NCBI GenBank assembly: GCA_947652115.1
Contig: OX393562.1
Span: forward strand, 770,843-834,842
DNA: 64,000 nt
Reading direction: 5' to 3'
Source: Blastomussa wellsi
Taxonomy: Eukaryota; Cnidaria; Anthozoa; Scleractinia; Plerogyridae
The notes under the pieces are model-generated. The model was not told where the DNA came from. It worked only from the letters and a program-made list of their open reading frames with translations, and did no database searches. Each line of letters starts with the position of its first letter. Within the stretch, counting starts at the first letter, position 1. A program made the position numbers and the translations under genes. This document shows, in pieces, positions 45,266-58,577 of this stretch.

Positions 45266-48032
45266 CTGCAAAACAAAAATAACCATAGATTGGTTTCTGT
45301 TCTATTTTCAATATTTGTGTATTTAGTGTCCACAAGCAGAGCTATAAATTATAAAATAATAGAATTGTGTTACTGAGCGATTGATTGACTGACCCACCAA
45401 ACGAAAGACTGACAAATTGATCAATTAACCGACTGACTGACGAAAGGACGGACGGAGGACTGGGAACGAGAAAGATTGACTATCGCTGTTGCTAAGTTAC
45501 ATTACGTAACATTATGACGTCATACTTTATTTTGCACACTGTTAACGGAGATCTGTAATGGATGACATATCTTTTCAAGTTTGTAAATTAAAATCCTTCT
45601 CAATCTTGCTCATTCAAAGCCATTCTCTTTCTACTCAGTTACCATGGTTACCTCTCTGCAGGTAAACGTGGCAAGCTACTATTTCAAGGTTTCGTTTTAT
45701 TTACTTTTCGTTTTATTGCCAAAATGACTTCATTTATGGTAGATAAGCGTCTTTAAAGTGCTCCCACGGAATAGTCTCACGACGAAACAAAAGAAGTATT
45801 TTTATCCCCCTGGGGTGGGGATTTTGATCTTACCAGTGGACATGACATCTATTTCTCCTAGTACCACTTCAAGTCGGTTTACTGTTTCTATAGAGTCTCG
45901 TCGAAGTCCTATAGAAAACCAGAACTCACCGTCAGGCAACCAGACTCAATAAGAGCCACAATACATGAAGGCATTTATAAAGAAACCGCAATATTGCAAA
46001 CCTTCTTTGCTTTTCACAGGACTTGGAGTCCTCGGGTCTTTGTGGCTCACACTTTGTCGTCTTACTTTAATTTCTGGTAATGGAACTTTGCTTGTTGTCT
46101 GAACATTTATCATTTTATCCACCAGCGCAGCTCGCTTCATAGCATTTCTCCAAATGTCCCGCAACCTTTTTTCAGCGTGTTGCGTGACACTAGATGGCGT
46201 GTGTTCTTCTCCGTCTTCGGGGAGTCCATACGCGTGGCGTGACACTCTGGGACATTCCAACGCATTTGCACTCACGTAAGACCGTCTGTGGCGGCGCTCT
46301 TTATCTTTGGAAAACCTGTCACGTAAGCGTTTAAGTTCTGATCTATTCCTCTTGTCTTCCTCTTGTCGTCTTTTATACTCTTTCAAACTACAATCTATTT
46401 CCGAGTGAAGCGTCCTAGTTTGCAGTGAATTAATGCTACTTTGCAATCTTTGAGCCCTCATAGTTCTTTCTGTAGAATTAGCGTAGATTCCTTTGAGCCT
46501 CTTAAACAAAACTGCCTCCTTTTCATTCATCGCCACAACCTCGTTCTTCTTGCGCGCAGACCTGAAGCCTGTGTTTGTCAGAGGGCTTAAAATTGGGTTT
46601 TGTCCTTTGTGAGATGTATAGCCTTTTGAGTGAACGTTAGTCTGCTCCGCTCGACAACTTGCCCAGCTCTTGGCCCAAGAGGGCTGATCTTGATTCTGCG
46701 AATCAGTTCTGATGCCTACCTTCCTATTTCCTGGACGGGGCTTGTCTTGAATCGGTGGAAGCTTTCTGACACGCGCAGATTCCGAGGTGGACACTGCACG
46801 TCGATTGAATCCCATTTCTAAAGTGGAAACTGATTAGAAAAACATTCACTGAATTAACAAAAAGAGATCAACCTGAAAAGCTTCTTAAAATAATTATTAA
46901 GGTAGGCGCATATATGTATCTCACTTGCCGCGCGCATGAGGTAATTTATTTAATCGTTTATTAAAACTCTCTTGTAGTTTGCTATAAACTAAATTAACGA
47001 GTTACTTAAAAGCATAGGAGTAAAAGTCTGCGTCGAGCCTACTGGGCCATATAGCCGGTGCTTAACCTGGTTTCCGTAGCAGGAAGCGACTAGGAGTATT
47101 TCTACTCCCCCTGGTGGGGATGCTAGGCCATCGCAGGGTTACCACCCCAGCATTAAATCTGTTGGTACCCATTTATACACCTGGGTGGAGAGAGGGTCCA
47201 GGCCGAGGTTGAGGCTCGACCTCGGGTCGTTCGATCCAAAGTCCAACACACTAACCATTTGATGTCATTCAAGGAGGCCACCGCGCACCCCACACCCATA
47301 GTGCCACTCTCACGCGCATAGGGCGTAGGTCAGTTCTTTGTTCCTGGAGTATTTGAAGGCAATCTTGACAGTTTGTGGTAGGAGCGGTGGTTTAATGGTT
47401 AATGCGCTGGACTACGGATCGACCGCTCAAGATTCGAGCCCTGGACGAAGTCTACGTTTTGTGTTATTAGACAATACATTTTACTCTTACAGTTCCTCTC
47501 TTCACCGAAGAGTTTAAATGGATTAACGGCGAATTTACTGCTGGGGAGGTAACCCGGTGATGGACTAGCATCCCATCCAAGGGGAGTAAAAATACTCTCA
47601 GTCGCTTCATGCTAAGGAAACCGGGAAAAGATCCGGCCTGATGGGCCACAAGGTTCAATAGCAGGCTTCACGTTAGCAGTTTAGAGCGACAGAGTTTTAC
47701 TTACGTCCAGCTGGTCTGGAATTTGGCCAGCTTCCAGCGGCCGTGCCTGGCACGACCACAGGACGGTGCCTCTGAAACGACATCCAGGCCTCCCACGTTT
47801 CTCTCACCTGATAGTTCTGGAAACTAAAAGGAAAAAGAATGTACGATAAGCATCTTACATCGATTAAACAACATCTTGCTGAGACGACTGAAGACTCTTC
47901 ATATTCACTGTGATAGCATTGTTCTCCTATGATATGGAGAAATCTCAGTTAGACGACTTCAACGACGATTTTAAAAACTTGCAATTCTTAATCCAAGTTA
48001 AGCATTGGCCAAACGGTAACACAAGTAAATAG

Positions 48033-48077
<45 letters not shown>

Positions 48078-51000
48078 GTATAACAATATAATTTGGTTTT
48101 ATCAACTGGGTTGATAATGTGAATTGACCACCGTAAAGAGATTCGAGAGCTAACGCTCGAAACGTCAGCTCTGGAATCTCTTTACGGTGGCCAATTCACA
48201 TTATCAACCCAGTTGATAAAACCAAATTATATGGTAACACAAGTAGGCGCGAGTAGTCGTAAGTTCGTTGACTTGCGTCAGCTTTCGTTAGGTGGCCAAG
48301 CGGACTCAAAAGCTTACTCGCAGCTGTACCCAACGCAAAGCAAAGAAAAGCCATTGTAATGCTTCTGTGCACGATAGCTACTGACATGCAGTATTCAAGT
48401 AGCAAGAAGACTTGCATCAACTTGCGTTGGGTGGCCCAAAGGGGGAAAACTTGGGTTGACTTGCGAGCAAGTTTGATCTCGACCAAAGTGAACGCAAATC
48501 ATGCCAACGCAAGTGCACACAAGTCCTGGCCAATCATGCAATTATGCAGGTTTTTGAAAGCAGTTCGAAAACCCACAACATGTTGCCAGGGCAAAATATT
48601 GCATTTAAAATCGTCTCCCTTAAGTTGTTTTGAAATAGACCGCTTAGAGTTTGTCGTGTGCTCAATCCTTTTCAACTTCATCTTGTAAATTAGCGAAGGC
48701 CAAAAAATGCTCCAGTAAAAAAGCACTTGTAAAATGCCTTTCAGTAGCATCTCAAAGTTATCTTAATACAAAAAGTTAAGGAATTTTTGGACAAAAAAAA
48801 TACGCGTCGGAGATAGCGTTACTTAAGATCTAGAGGAACCATGTCAATCTTCCAAAAACGTTCAAACAAATAATTACTTCCTTGTTAAAAAGGACAAAGA
48901 CAAAACTAATCCCAAGCAACTATGGTATCCAAGAGGGTACTTATGTACGATCTTCCTTTCAAGCATTTCCCTATCTCCAATAAGAGCTTCACCCTGTCTT
49001 GGGCAAAATAGACGAACCAAACAGAGAACAGTAAAAAGATATAAACAAGGGGTTTATATTTATAGCATTTTTACACCTCACTGAAGCATGTATCAGATTT
49101 GCAGGAAATAACGACACTGTTCCCTTGAACAGACGAAATACTCGTCAGTTATTCATTTTTATATTTGCCGATAGCTTACATCGAATTAACAAGAACTGAT
49201 GCTAGTACGGAAATTCTGGGATTAATCATTAAGGTATTTCAAAATTTTAAGCTCAAATTTGAAAATAAAATATCTTAAGTAACCTTTTTCCGAAAGGACG
49301 TTCGAGAAGAAGTGAATTTGCATATGTATGTCCTTTTAAGCCACTGATGTTGATATTCAGGTTTTTGCAAAGAAGCTTATTAAACGGAAGTACAAGAGAG
49401 AGATCCATTTCAGACGAACTTTGCGCACACATCTTATAATAAAGGTTCTCGATCTCGGAGAAGAAATTTCGATAGTTTGTCGTGTTATCGAATATATGTA
49501 TTTACTGCTCCTCATTGTTTTGTGACTCTTGAAAGTTTCGTGTTGTTTGCTTTGAGCAATTCACTTTTCCGCGCAGTAATGTCTTCTTCGTGGGCTGCTC
49601 ATACCGTTAGATTTGAGTGTAACTTACTTTGTCTCGAGTTTAATGGATAATGCGTCTGCAATTTCTGGAAATGTTAACAACGAAATCAACACAATACCGC
49701 ATTTACATCCTTATATTGTTAGCGAATAATGTATAGTTATGCCTGGAGTTTTATTTATTGATTTACCCAAAAGAGCAAACGTTTCTCAAGCTCCCGCTAT
49801 GAAAAGAGAAATAGGAATGTCTACCAAAATCGAATCCGCTTATAAAATCTGCAATTATTGTTATCGTTAAAGCTTAAAGACTGCAGCAACAATTGCTTGC
49901 TTGGATAATCAGTTAGCAGTTCAATAATCTCAAATTATTTTAAGATTTACCTTTGCCGTTTTGAAACTCGACGTACATATTATTCCACTCTAGCCTCTCC
50001 AGATAACTAACGAAGGCGAGATTTCCTCACAATGGCAAACTCGTTCCAAGATCAACTCGTGGAAACCCGGTTTCTTTAACGCTAAATTTACTTGTATTTA
50101 TTCATCAACAAGTGCTTAGGATCTACGCAACGGCGTGAAACAAAGACAAATCACTACAGCATGCAAATTAGGAATTACAACAAACAATTAACTCTGTTAT
50201 TGTCGTACTGTGTGACTTGTCTTCGAGGCGTAAAGTTCAGCGGTCTTCAGTTTATAAATTCATATATATTTTTTTGTGCTAAGTCTTAGTTTTAAAACAG
50301 TCATGTTGCTACCAATATGTTTTTCCACTTAACTGCAATATCTGAATAAGTTTATTAACTCGTCTTGCGGGCACAGAAAAGCACTGCTTACTTTTCATAC
50401 AAGCTGCGGAAACTGAGCTAATACTATCTCTTTTTACGAGAGTTAAGGCGCGAGCTACGAATAGCTTCGAGTAGCAGTCTAGGTAGCAATTTCAGGTCCT
50501 GTTGTAATTTATCTGCCCAGTGGAAGCGATATCGCATTGTTCTAGACGGATTTCATCGATTAATACATTCCATTGTTTCTGGTAGAAAAATTCCAAACTC
50601 TAAATTCAGTTCATTGTACGGTGCCGTCAAAGGCTGCGCGCCTTTTGATTATCAGGTTATTTTGTACATAGGCTCTATAGATCGAACCGAATTCAACGGT
50701 TCAAATCGTCAAAGTTATTTTTCTTTCTTTCCCGAAATATTTTGAGCGTTTGTAACCTGGTGAACGTGAAAATCAAGGTGTATAAATGAATAATCGAATG
50801 CATATGAAGCTGATGCAGTAGACAAATCGATAAACCCAGTTTACTTCGGACTAAAACGAGAATGAAATGTGTTTGATATTCAGTCTATCTCGGCGTACGC
50901 TTTGATAAGCCTTTTTGGAATTTTCTTAATCTTTTCACTAAAAAGGAAAATTAATAGTTCGAAGTTAACAATTTAATCCATTAAAAATTGAAAAAATTAA

Positions 51001-51453
51001 TCCATCCTGTTTGCTCGTGACAACTCGTGACGCTTTAAGCTCGATTAAGCTGCAAACTGTCTTTGTGACCAATGCTCTTTCATCGACGGAATCTCAATAT
51101 TAACAACAAGTATAATGACCGGAACAAAGACAAGGAAGCAAGGGTCAAAAGTTCGTACTAGTTTTAATAAAAAGTGCAGTTATAATTTTACAATCTGTAG
51201 ACAAGTCAAGCCAAATCTTGTGTATCCAACCATGATGATCACGAAATATACTTAAGTAACTTTTTTAGTTTTATTGGCAGATTGAATGGATTAAAAAATC
51301 ATGAAAAATGGTCGTTCAAATGACAGGTGAAGCTAGCGAATGTCAAACATAAGAATTATCATTGTCCTTTAGATTTCCCTGTATAATGGAAGAATTCATA
51401 AGAAAATAAAAATGCTTCTTTCAAACAGCACCATTAAATTGATTATAGCAATA

Positions 51454-51500
<47 letters not shown>

Positions 51501-54500
51501 GTAGTTGAAGTAAGAGACTTGCTTAAAAAAACTAACTTAAGTATGTATACCATAATATAAAACTAGGTTAAAATGAATGCATCGTTCAGTTTGCAAAATC
51601 AGGGCTTTTACATTAATCATAACATTTTGACGTTTTTGACACATAGGTGCATGTGGGAACACTGTCGGGAGAGCGAAAATGGAATGCACGGCGTTAAGTG
51701 AAACGGCTTCAAAAACCACAACAAAGTTGGCTAATCCTCGGTGTACGAACCTGTGAAACTCACCAGTGACACAAAACAGCTAAAACGTGCAGTATAGAAC
51801 AGGAAAACAGTAACTTCAAAGCAGAGAAAATACCACCGGTTCTTACATCGAGGTTATTGTAAATCCACGACAGTTAGGTCTATTGAAACACGACACGTAC
51901 GTTGCTCCGTCCAAGGCGCAAAACTGCACCATTTCATCTAGAAACAAATTTATTAACTTGGATACAGACCTTACTTCACGGTTTGAACCTTTGAGTTGAT
52001 TTATGATTGTACACTAGAATCCTGGAGGCTAAGAGAAGCATTGAAGTCGAATTGTTCGATAAACTTGTGATTGCGGTATCAAACAAATTTTGACCTGAAC
52101 TTTTGTCGGAATTTTCATGTCAAGGATTGCCGTGCAGAAAAAAAAATTAACCAATCAAGTTTGCTTGCATTAAAACTTGCTAACTGACCTCCATTCACTT
52201 ACCACTGACGGCAAACTAAGCGAATTATAAAGGGTCTCGTTTTCTTCTCCATTTTTCTGATATGTAAATCATTTTGCAGAACATTCCCGGGAAAAGCTAT
52301 GAACACAACCGGGACTTTAAATCGGATTACGCTGTCAGTGTCATTAAATATTTGTGTCTGGCGGTTTTATAAGGCGGATTACGGCAAAATGTCGTGCATG
52401 AATGTTTTATTGCTTTATCAGTTTAGGATTAATAGCGCTCATAACGTGCACAGCCGTCTTAAATGCGAAAATTGAAAGGTAATTAATTTTCGTTTTAGCG
52501 AAGATTGCATCTGGTTTGAGGATGGACTTTGCTTAGCGGTGACGCAAATTTTTAGACGCATTACCCAATAAGACTTTGAACTTATCTTCATGTGTGAAAT
52601 GGGATTAACAAATATGAGAGGATCTTCACTAGCGCTTTACATGAAATTGTATAGTGGATTAAACAGAATATTAGCAAAGAAGTCCCAAGTATTTTAATGA
52701 AATGCACCAAAAGTTCACAGTTAAAATGAGCTGCCAACGAGTATTTCCGGGATGGATTAGTGTTATAAGTGCAACCACGTGGGCGAGCTGAACTGAAGGC
52801 ATTTTAATGCATAAAAAAATCCGGCTAATTTTGGCTCGAAATCATCAGGGAGTTTTAGCAATGACGACTGCGACGCCTGGTTAAAAGTTAATCTCACAAT
52901 TATCTCCAGGAAATTAAGGACAGCTTTTGTTTTCAACAGAAAAACGAAAATTTAGCCGTCGTGGTTCACGTTCTCCAAAGTACTCAGAACTTGGCTATTT
53001 CTCGTTGCTGTTTTGCAAAGGGCGGCAAAGAAATGTTCAAAGATTTATAACGCACAGTGAAGTTCTTTTGTTTAGCGACTTTCTGGCCGGGTAGACAATC
53101 ACATTCTGATTGCCATCGTGGTTGTTGCGAGTTCCAGAAATTCTCGAGTACTTGCGCTGAGGTACTCTCTTTTCCCGTCGAAATTTTTCGTGCCATTTCG
53201 TTCGTGCAACATTGGTGCGCCAGAGCATGCGTACTAAATCAATTTGTTATCTCAAAGCAACGGGGTGGCCAAACATGTTGCGCTATGTTGCTTGCGTTTG
53301 GCCAGCTAATTGAAGGTCACTAATTGAAGCGATTGTGTTTAGCGATTTTCCAAAAATTGAAAAATTTTGTGTAAACCAGCTTTAAATGAACCTATACATA
53401 GCTAAAATGGAAATAAATGTTCAGAAAAAGAGCAGACACTTAAAACGTCACACAGCATGACCATGTGACGCTGTGTTGGAATGTTGCGTCCGAACGGAGG
53501 GAATTCCAAACAGGTTCTTCCGTCAATGACGAACGCCTCTTATCTGAGAACAGAGTAACACTCTGTTTCCTGTTCTTTTTTGTATTCATTTCCGAGGGCA
53601 GGAAATTAAATTCGATACTACGTACAAGTAAATGGAGATATCTGAGTAAAACACATGTTAACTTTCTCTTTTGATTTATGAAGCCTGTTCAAAGCAAAGC
53701 TGTGATACCACTGTCTGTCAAAATGATATGATTTTCAAGAACTGGGTTTTTTCATTGTAAAAGTGTAACTACGACCCACGGTTCACTGCGAAGATCATTT
53801 CTCACTTTCATCTACATCGCAGTTCATTGATCCGCTCATGACCTTCATTGTTGGTTTTGGTGCCTTTGGAATTTGAGAAACACTGCTTCTATCCCAACGC
53901 CTGATTAACTCGTGATTAAACGAGATAATTCCAGAGGATTCATTAAACTTCTATGCTAGATTAAATGCAGTGCGCCTTTCAAACGATTCTTGACATTTTT
54001 ATTAAACAGTTTTTCCACATTTTCATATGATTTTCCTACGAAGGAGTTCTATGGAACTTCAAGAGGAAGCATGGCGTCAAGACCGCTAATGTTATTTCAA
54101 GTTGTTATTCCAACTACAAATAAAAATTAACACCAATTACTACGTGTGGAATCTCTTATAACTTTGTAACAACAAACACCCTTTGTCAACAAAGCCAGAG
54201 CGCATTAATGCACTGGCGAATCGACAGAATCTGCGTTCGCTGGCTGTGCTCGAATTCAAACAACCAGGTTTCAAAGCGTTCTTGCCGACTGGGAAGAAAT
54301 TTATCGATCCTCGATAAATGCACTTATGAACGAATATCGATGACAGCTGTTTTGGGAAATGATCGGAACAAACAAACACCGACACGCTGTAATAGCAACA
54401 ATTAGCACCGTCAAAAACCCAAGTAAAGCATATCTTTTGAATGACGCCCGATGACTGTTTTAAGAGGGCAGCAGTGCAACCTAAGTTCTGTGAACAGTAC

Positions 54501-54796
54501 TCTTTGATAATTTCAATTCATTACAAAAACAGTCCACAATTATCGAAGCATCAATCTAAAGCGGGGTTGTACAGGGTCAAGAAAAGCACTTAAATACTGT
54601 CTAGCAATTCAGCTTACCAAATGAAACCGTACAAGATCGATTCCCGTCCCGTTTTGGTACGAGACTGTGGATTTCACGCTATAAACTCAGCAATATCAAT
54701 GTATCAGTGTTACACTTAAAGAAAACAAATAACTTACTTGGGGCACCTCGAGACGGAAGCGTAAGAAGTTCTTGGTCTGTGGTTCTCTTGCGGCAT
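45213..54796 (-). CDS. Unrecognised basic coiled-coil protein, 373 residues (five exons)
   Basis: Exons: 54,738-54,796, 47,705-47,823, 46,002-46,817, 45,834-45,908, 45,213-45,265. Phases agree throughout (2, 1, 1, 1) and total coding length is 1,122 bp. An in-frame TAA sits two codons before the ATG (TAA AAA ATG), supporting the start MPQENHRPRTSYASVSRCPN. Exon 2 encodes NYQVRETWEAWMSFQRHRPV. The long exon 3 is Arg/Lys-rich, with helical, coiled-coil-prone stretches (KEAVLFKRLKGIYANS, LKEYKRRQEEDKRNRSELKR, QHAEKRLRDIWRNAMKRAAL) and a 'DPRTPSPVKSKEG' proline-directed site. The C-terminus is acidic (VVSDSDEDLDDTEQDFD). No signal peptide or membrane segment is seen, so it is probably intracellular. 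I cannot name the family. Intron 1 is 6.9 kb; introns 1 and 2 carry retroelements. Confidence 0.8.
45834..45908 (-). CDS. Coiled-coil protein gene, exon 4
   Basis: 75 bp, acceptor GGTTTTCTATAG, donor ACTG/GTAAGA. It encodes LRRDSIETVNRLEVVLGEID and VMST, an amphipathic helix-like stretch. Confidence 0.75.
46002..46817 (-). CDS. Coiled-coil protein gene, exon 3 (main exon)
   Basis: 816 bp, 271 complete codons, phases 1 to 1, acceptor TTTCCACTTTAG, donor GAAG/GTTTGC. The frame stays open a further 18 codons into the intron, which is not used in this model. Confidence 0.85.
47035..47265 (-). mobile_element. tRNA-derived SINE, near full length
   Basis: On the minus strand: tRNA-like head (AATGGTTAGTGTGTTGGACT; B-box-like GGTCGAGCCTC), then ATAAATGGGTACCAACAG, GATGGCCTAGCATCCC and the end GCCGGCTATATGGCCCAGTA. 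Same family as 47,378-47,655, in the opposite orientation. Lies in intron 2 of the coiled-coil protein gene. Confidence 0.72.
47378..47655 (+). mobile_element. tRNA-derived SINE, full length
   Basis: tRNA-like head with A-box region GTGGTTTAATGGTTAATGCG and B-box-like GATTCGAGCCC, then body GATGGACTAGCATCCCATCC and end GCTAAGGAAACCGGG. It faces away from the copy at 47,035-47,265 (head to head). Confidence 0.75.
47705..47823 (-). CDS. Coiled-coil protein gene, exon 2
   Basis: 119 bp, acceptor TTTTCCTTTTAG, donor GGAC/GTAAGT, phases 2 to 1. Trp-rich start, then VVVPGTAAGSWPNSRPAG. Confidence 0.78.
48028..48232 (-). mobile_element. Palindromic Penelope-like remnant with 13-bp target duplication
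   Basis: Flanked by exact direct repeats GGTAACACAAGTA (48,015-48,027 and 48,233-48,245). Inside are GTTTCTAAAGAAACTGTGGT, then inverted arms around GGTTTTATCAACTGGGTTGA...CACCGTAAAGAGATTC. Same family as 62,491-62,731 in the opposite orientation, with a shorter centre. Intron 1 of the coiled-coil protein gene. Confidence 0.7.
48246..54737. other. Intron 1 of the coiled-coil protein gene
   Basis: Mostly AT-rich, without supported exons. It contains an (AAT)n microsatellite (51,451-51,500) and repeat-like sequence at about 53,030-53,330 with paired GGCCAAAC/GTTTGGCC and CAACAT/ATGTTG motifs. Confidence 0.45.
54738..54796 (-). CDS. Coiled-coil protein gene, exon 1
   Basis: 59 bp, ATG at 54,796, donor CCAA/GTAAGT (phase 2). 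The split Asn codon joins to exon 2 as PNFQNYQ. Confidence 0.72.
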
Positions 54797-56350
54797 TTTT
54801 TAAATACACACAACTCAGTGCAAGTCAACCAAAGCACAGTGAAGATCTAGTAGGCGTTCTTTTTCTGCCAACGAAGTCCATTAGTTGAAAAATACAGCTG
54901 TTACATTCAGGGAAGAAGCTGTTCTCTACATCGAGCTTCCCACGTTGCTTTCACGAGTAATGAAATGTGATACGGTGAGTGAAATACGGATAAACCAGCA
55001 CGTTTGGTCCGCTGAGTTCATGCCACAAATGAATAAAATGATTTACATTTCCCGTAGGGAAGTGCGCACTCGAGTGTGTACTGTGTTGCTAGGTAACGCC
55101 TTAAAAAGCCCAGGAACAAACAACGGGTTAAACAACCCTACAAGAAAATTTTTTGTAGTGCAAAGCCTGGAACATAAAATAAATAATCTTTAGTGCAATC
55201 GCATGCTTGAATACACGGGGTCGTGACACCCAGCTTTTTTAATCAATTTTAAGTGCACTGTTAATTAATTTACAGCGTTACTGTGGCTTTGAGCATGTGA
55301 TTACAAAATCACTTTACTGACAAACTCGAAAGTACCTTAGACAAAAAGTCACGACAGCTAATTTGTGTTTCTTTTGTTCTCATAATGTCTAAGCAATCAG
55401 AAGCCTGCATAGTTGGAAAATTGACAACGGCAGAACACAAAGAGTTTCATTAGTATTGACAGGTTGCGAAACGTTTTTTAGCTTTGTCCACTCCGCTTGA
55501 TATCGCGCGCTAGTTTCCTTCAGTTTAAATTTGCGCGAGCAAACAGGTAACAACGCGCATTTAATGTGCATCATGTTGAAGTTTTAAAAACAAACAAGGT
55601 TGCTTGTTTTTTAAACCTTTAAACTCATGGCGTCATTCTAGAGAAAAAGGAAGAGATTAAAAAAAAAAACGATTAAACGGCTAATCTGACCTATTACAGA
55701 CAGTTAGTCTTGTGCGTGCTTGCACGATACATGTCAAACACAGGCCTGGGAACGAAATAGCAACTGCAATAAACAGCAAAAGAAAACTGCTCGTTTTCAA
55801 TTTCCAGTGTATTTACAGATAAACTTAGTTCTATTGAAAAGTTGTTTTACGAAGGACTATTCCTGGCGTGAAAGATAACATTTTTCAAAACACGCGTTGG
55901 TCAGACGGAATCCGAGATAAAACGGAACCAAATCAGTTTATTCGCACGCGACAGTTTATTCAGGGTATAAGACAAGGGGAATGGAAATGACTGGCTCGAT
56001 TTTTGGAAATTGCATCTTATCCTGACGTTGACAGCTTCACGACAAGTTTTACGTACCTTTTATCCTTGCACGCACATTGTCAAGGGGTGGTAGTTTGATA
56101 GATAATTTTATAAATTTTATTGAACACGATAAAAAAATTCCCTCAGCCTATTCACAATGTTATAAAGCACAAACTAACGTTAACTAGCTAACTAACTTGC
56201 AATTGTGAAATACCCAACGCTGAAGAAGTGAAAAGTTTTGTCAAAAACACCCATAAAATATTGTACAAGCATTGAGAAAATGCCTTCTTTTACGCTGACA
56301 CGTACCCTTTTTGTAGGTCAATGGCATATGAGCTCATATACCATTGCCTC
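54797..56350. other. 5' flank of the coiled-coil protein gene
   Basis: Presumed promoter side. A plus-strand frame at 54,885-55,193 has no splice or homology support. Nothing else seen. Confidence 0.35.
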
Positions 56351-56590
56351 TAAACCAATCAAAACTCGGGAAATGCAATATACCATAGCTAGTTTTTAAT
56401 AATGTTGATTATCAGAAATCAAGAAACTGAATTTTCATTCTGGTTAACAACAACTGCTGAAATCTCTGTAACAAATAGAAACCAACAGAAACATTGTTTA
56501 TCTGACAGCCAGGATTTTGCACTTCAAAATATTTCATTTTATTAAAAACTAGCTATGGTATATTGCATTTCCTGAGTTTCATTGGTTTAC
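56351..56590. mobile_element. Foldback element, about 240 bp
   Basis: Arms TAAACCAATCAAAACTCGGG...ATACCATAGCTAGTTTTTAA and their complement at 56,539-56,589, separated by about 137 bp. Confidence 0.75.
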
Positions 56591-58577
56591 AAATCGCCAT
56601 CGTTTAAATCGTTTAAAAATCGCCATTTCTCAAACGACAAGTGGAAGACTCACCTCATTTCCAAGTCGTGCACAGCGCAATTGAGCTCATGATTTTGTAT
56701 CTGACCTCAACTGTTGAAAGAGACTGTGGAAACAATTTCAATGAACATTACTTTAACAGAGCAAAACATTATTCTATTCTCAGATAACAGCTGTAAATTA
56801 ATATTTTCTTTCAGATAGAAACGTTTTATGTAAACTAATGTTAGCTATTTAATGGTGTTTTAGCCAAACCTTTCGAAAACTAATATAGTTTTTCTTCCTT
56901 TTTGCATTTTTAGTGCAGACACAGGCAGCCCAAGCTCACGTTGTGATCAGGAACTTATTGCATAATAGCTGTCTGGTGCAGAGTGCACTATTGGGATGAT
57001 GTGTTGTGGGCTGTTTTCTTCTTACCACCAAGGAACTATGGCGCTAATGTGTAAACTTTGATGTTTGTTTAATTAATTGATACCAATTTATTAATTAATT
57101 AGTCTTGCGGAGGGGGTGGGGGGCTAGCTGGAACCTGTGTGCACTGTACCACATAAAACGCTGGTACTTGAACACCAAAAGGTATATATACGTTTCATAA
57201 ACACCATACCCGCTTTGTGGTACTATCTTTACAGTTCCTAGAAACAATATCTGAGATAATCTCACTAGTTAGACATATCAGGACGATTCAAACGACGATC
57301 CAAACGTCACCGGCAAAAGAACAGCGGTATGTTGAAAGCTTTCTTACGTACTAATTTTACTCTTGATAACGCAAATATCCGATAATCAAACCTTTTTCTA
57401 TTCCCCGCCGTGCCATTTTCTTAGTAATTTTACCCTCCATAACCCGAACCCTCGACAACTCGAACCTTTTTTTATTCTAGTTATCGATTCACGATATTCG
57501 TATAACAGGCGTGGTCGAATGGCCTTGTCATAACGATCGCATCGATGTTGGTCATTATTTAAAGGGCAGACACCAAACCTTTGTTTCTCCCGCGAACGCC
57601 AAAAATTCAACTTCCGCGGTGTCGTTAGGCGTTTGTACGCGGAAATAAATCGGTTTATGTTTGTAGTGAACGAGTGATTTTTTTTCCTATTTTTCTGAGA
57701 GATTAATTTAAGAATTAGATAGAAAGGTAAAAAAATGAAAGACAAGCTCGCGTTTGTCGTGCTGTAATGTCAAGCGTAATCTATCTAATAATGTTCTCAC
57801 GTGTAAAAACTCGCCGATTTCTTTCTCCGCGTTTTTCATTCCGTATTTCCATTTAGAAAACGACACAAACTTCGGGGCTTTTTACAAGGTTTTTTCTAAT
57901 TTTTCTCTTTTTGGATTCAATTACAGTTAAATAAAGTTAAATCATAATTGGCAAATGTTCAATTCTGAACAATGAACAGAGCTCCAGGGGACATCATGAA
58001 AAGTGTAATTGACGTGAAGACGACAGCATCTTGGCTTCTCACCGCAAAATATCCAATTCCAAATCAGTTTTACAAATCTAACTTGAATTGTGCGCATTGT
58101 TGTGATGTAGAACTTGGAATCATCTGGGATTAATCCAAAGTAAGCCTTGATACCCAATAACAACAGAGGTCAGTAAATGTGTAGCTGACATGTGACGCCA
58201 TTCTTGCTTGCGCGCTCAAGAAAAAGAATCTGTCAGTCACCTGATTTGCGATCAGCAAGCAGGCCAGGCAGGGATCAAGAACCGTTAGCTATCAGTTTGA
58301 ATTTTCCCCAGCGGAGGGCAAGTAACAAGACGGAGATTTCCTTGCCAATTCGTAGTTGATAAAAGATCTGGGTCACTGACATCTCTATCAAAACCAACAC
58401 CTTCGAGGAATTGTGAAATCAGCGCGCGAGTGACAGAGCTTGCAATTCTCGTCGAAATGCGCAATGTTGGATATTTTACATCTCGAGTGTTTGATATAAA
58501 GCATAAATTAGAATCGAGGTGTAAAACTGAATCTCCGACCGGGAATTTTCGTTTTTCGACTTGAAGAATTATAGAAT
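56591..58577. other. No feature seen
   Basis: AT-rich intergenic DNA; no supported gene. Confidence 0.3.

Noticed and set aside
53037..53323. Overlapping 63-88-codon frames on both strands
   Set aside because: Repeat-like sequence with paired motifs; neither frame resembles a known protein.
54885..55193. 102-codon plus-strand ORF
   Set aside because: Lies in the presumed promoter of the coiled-coil protein gene, with no homology or splice support.
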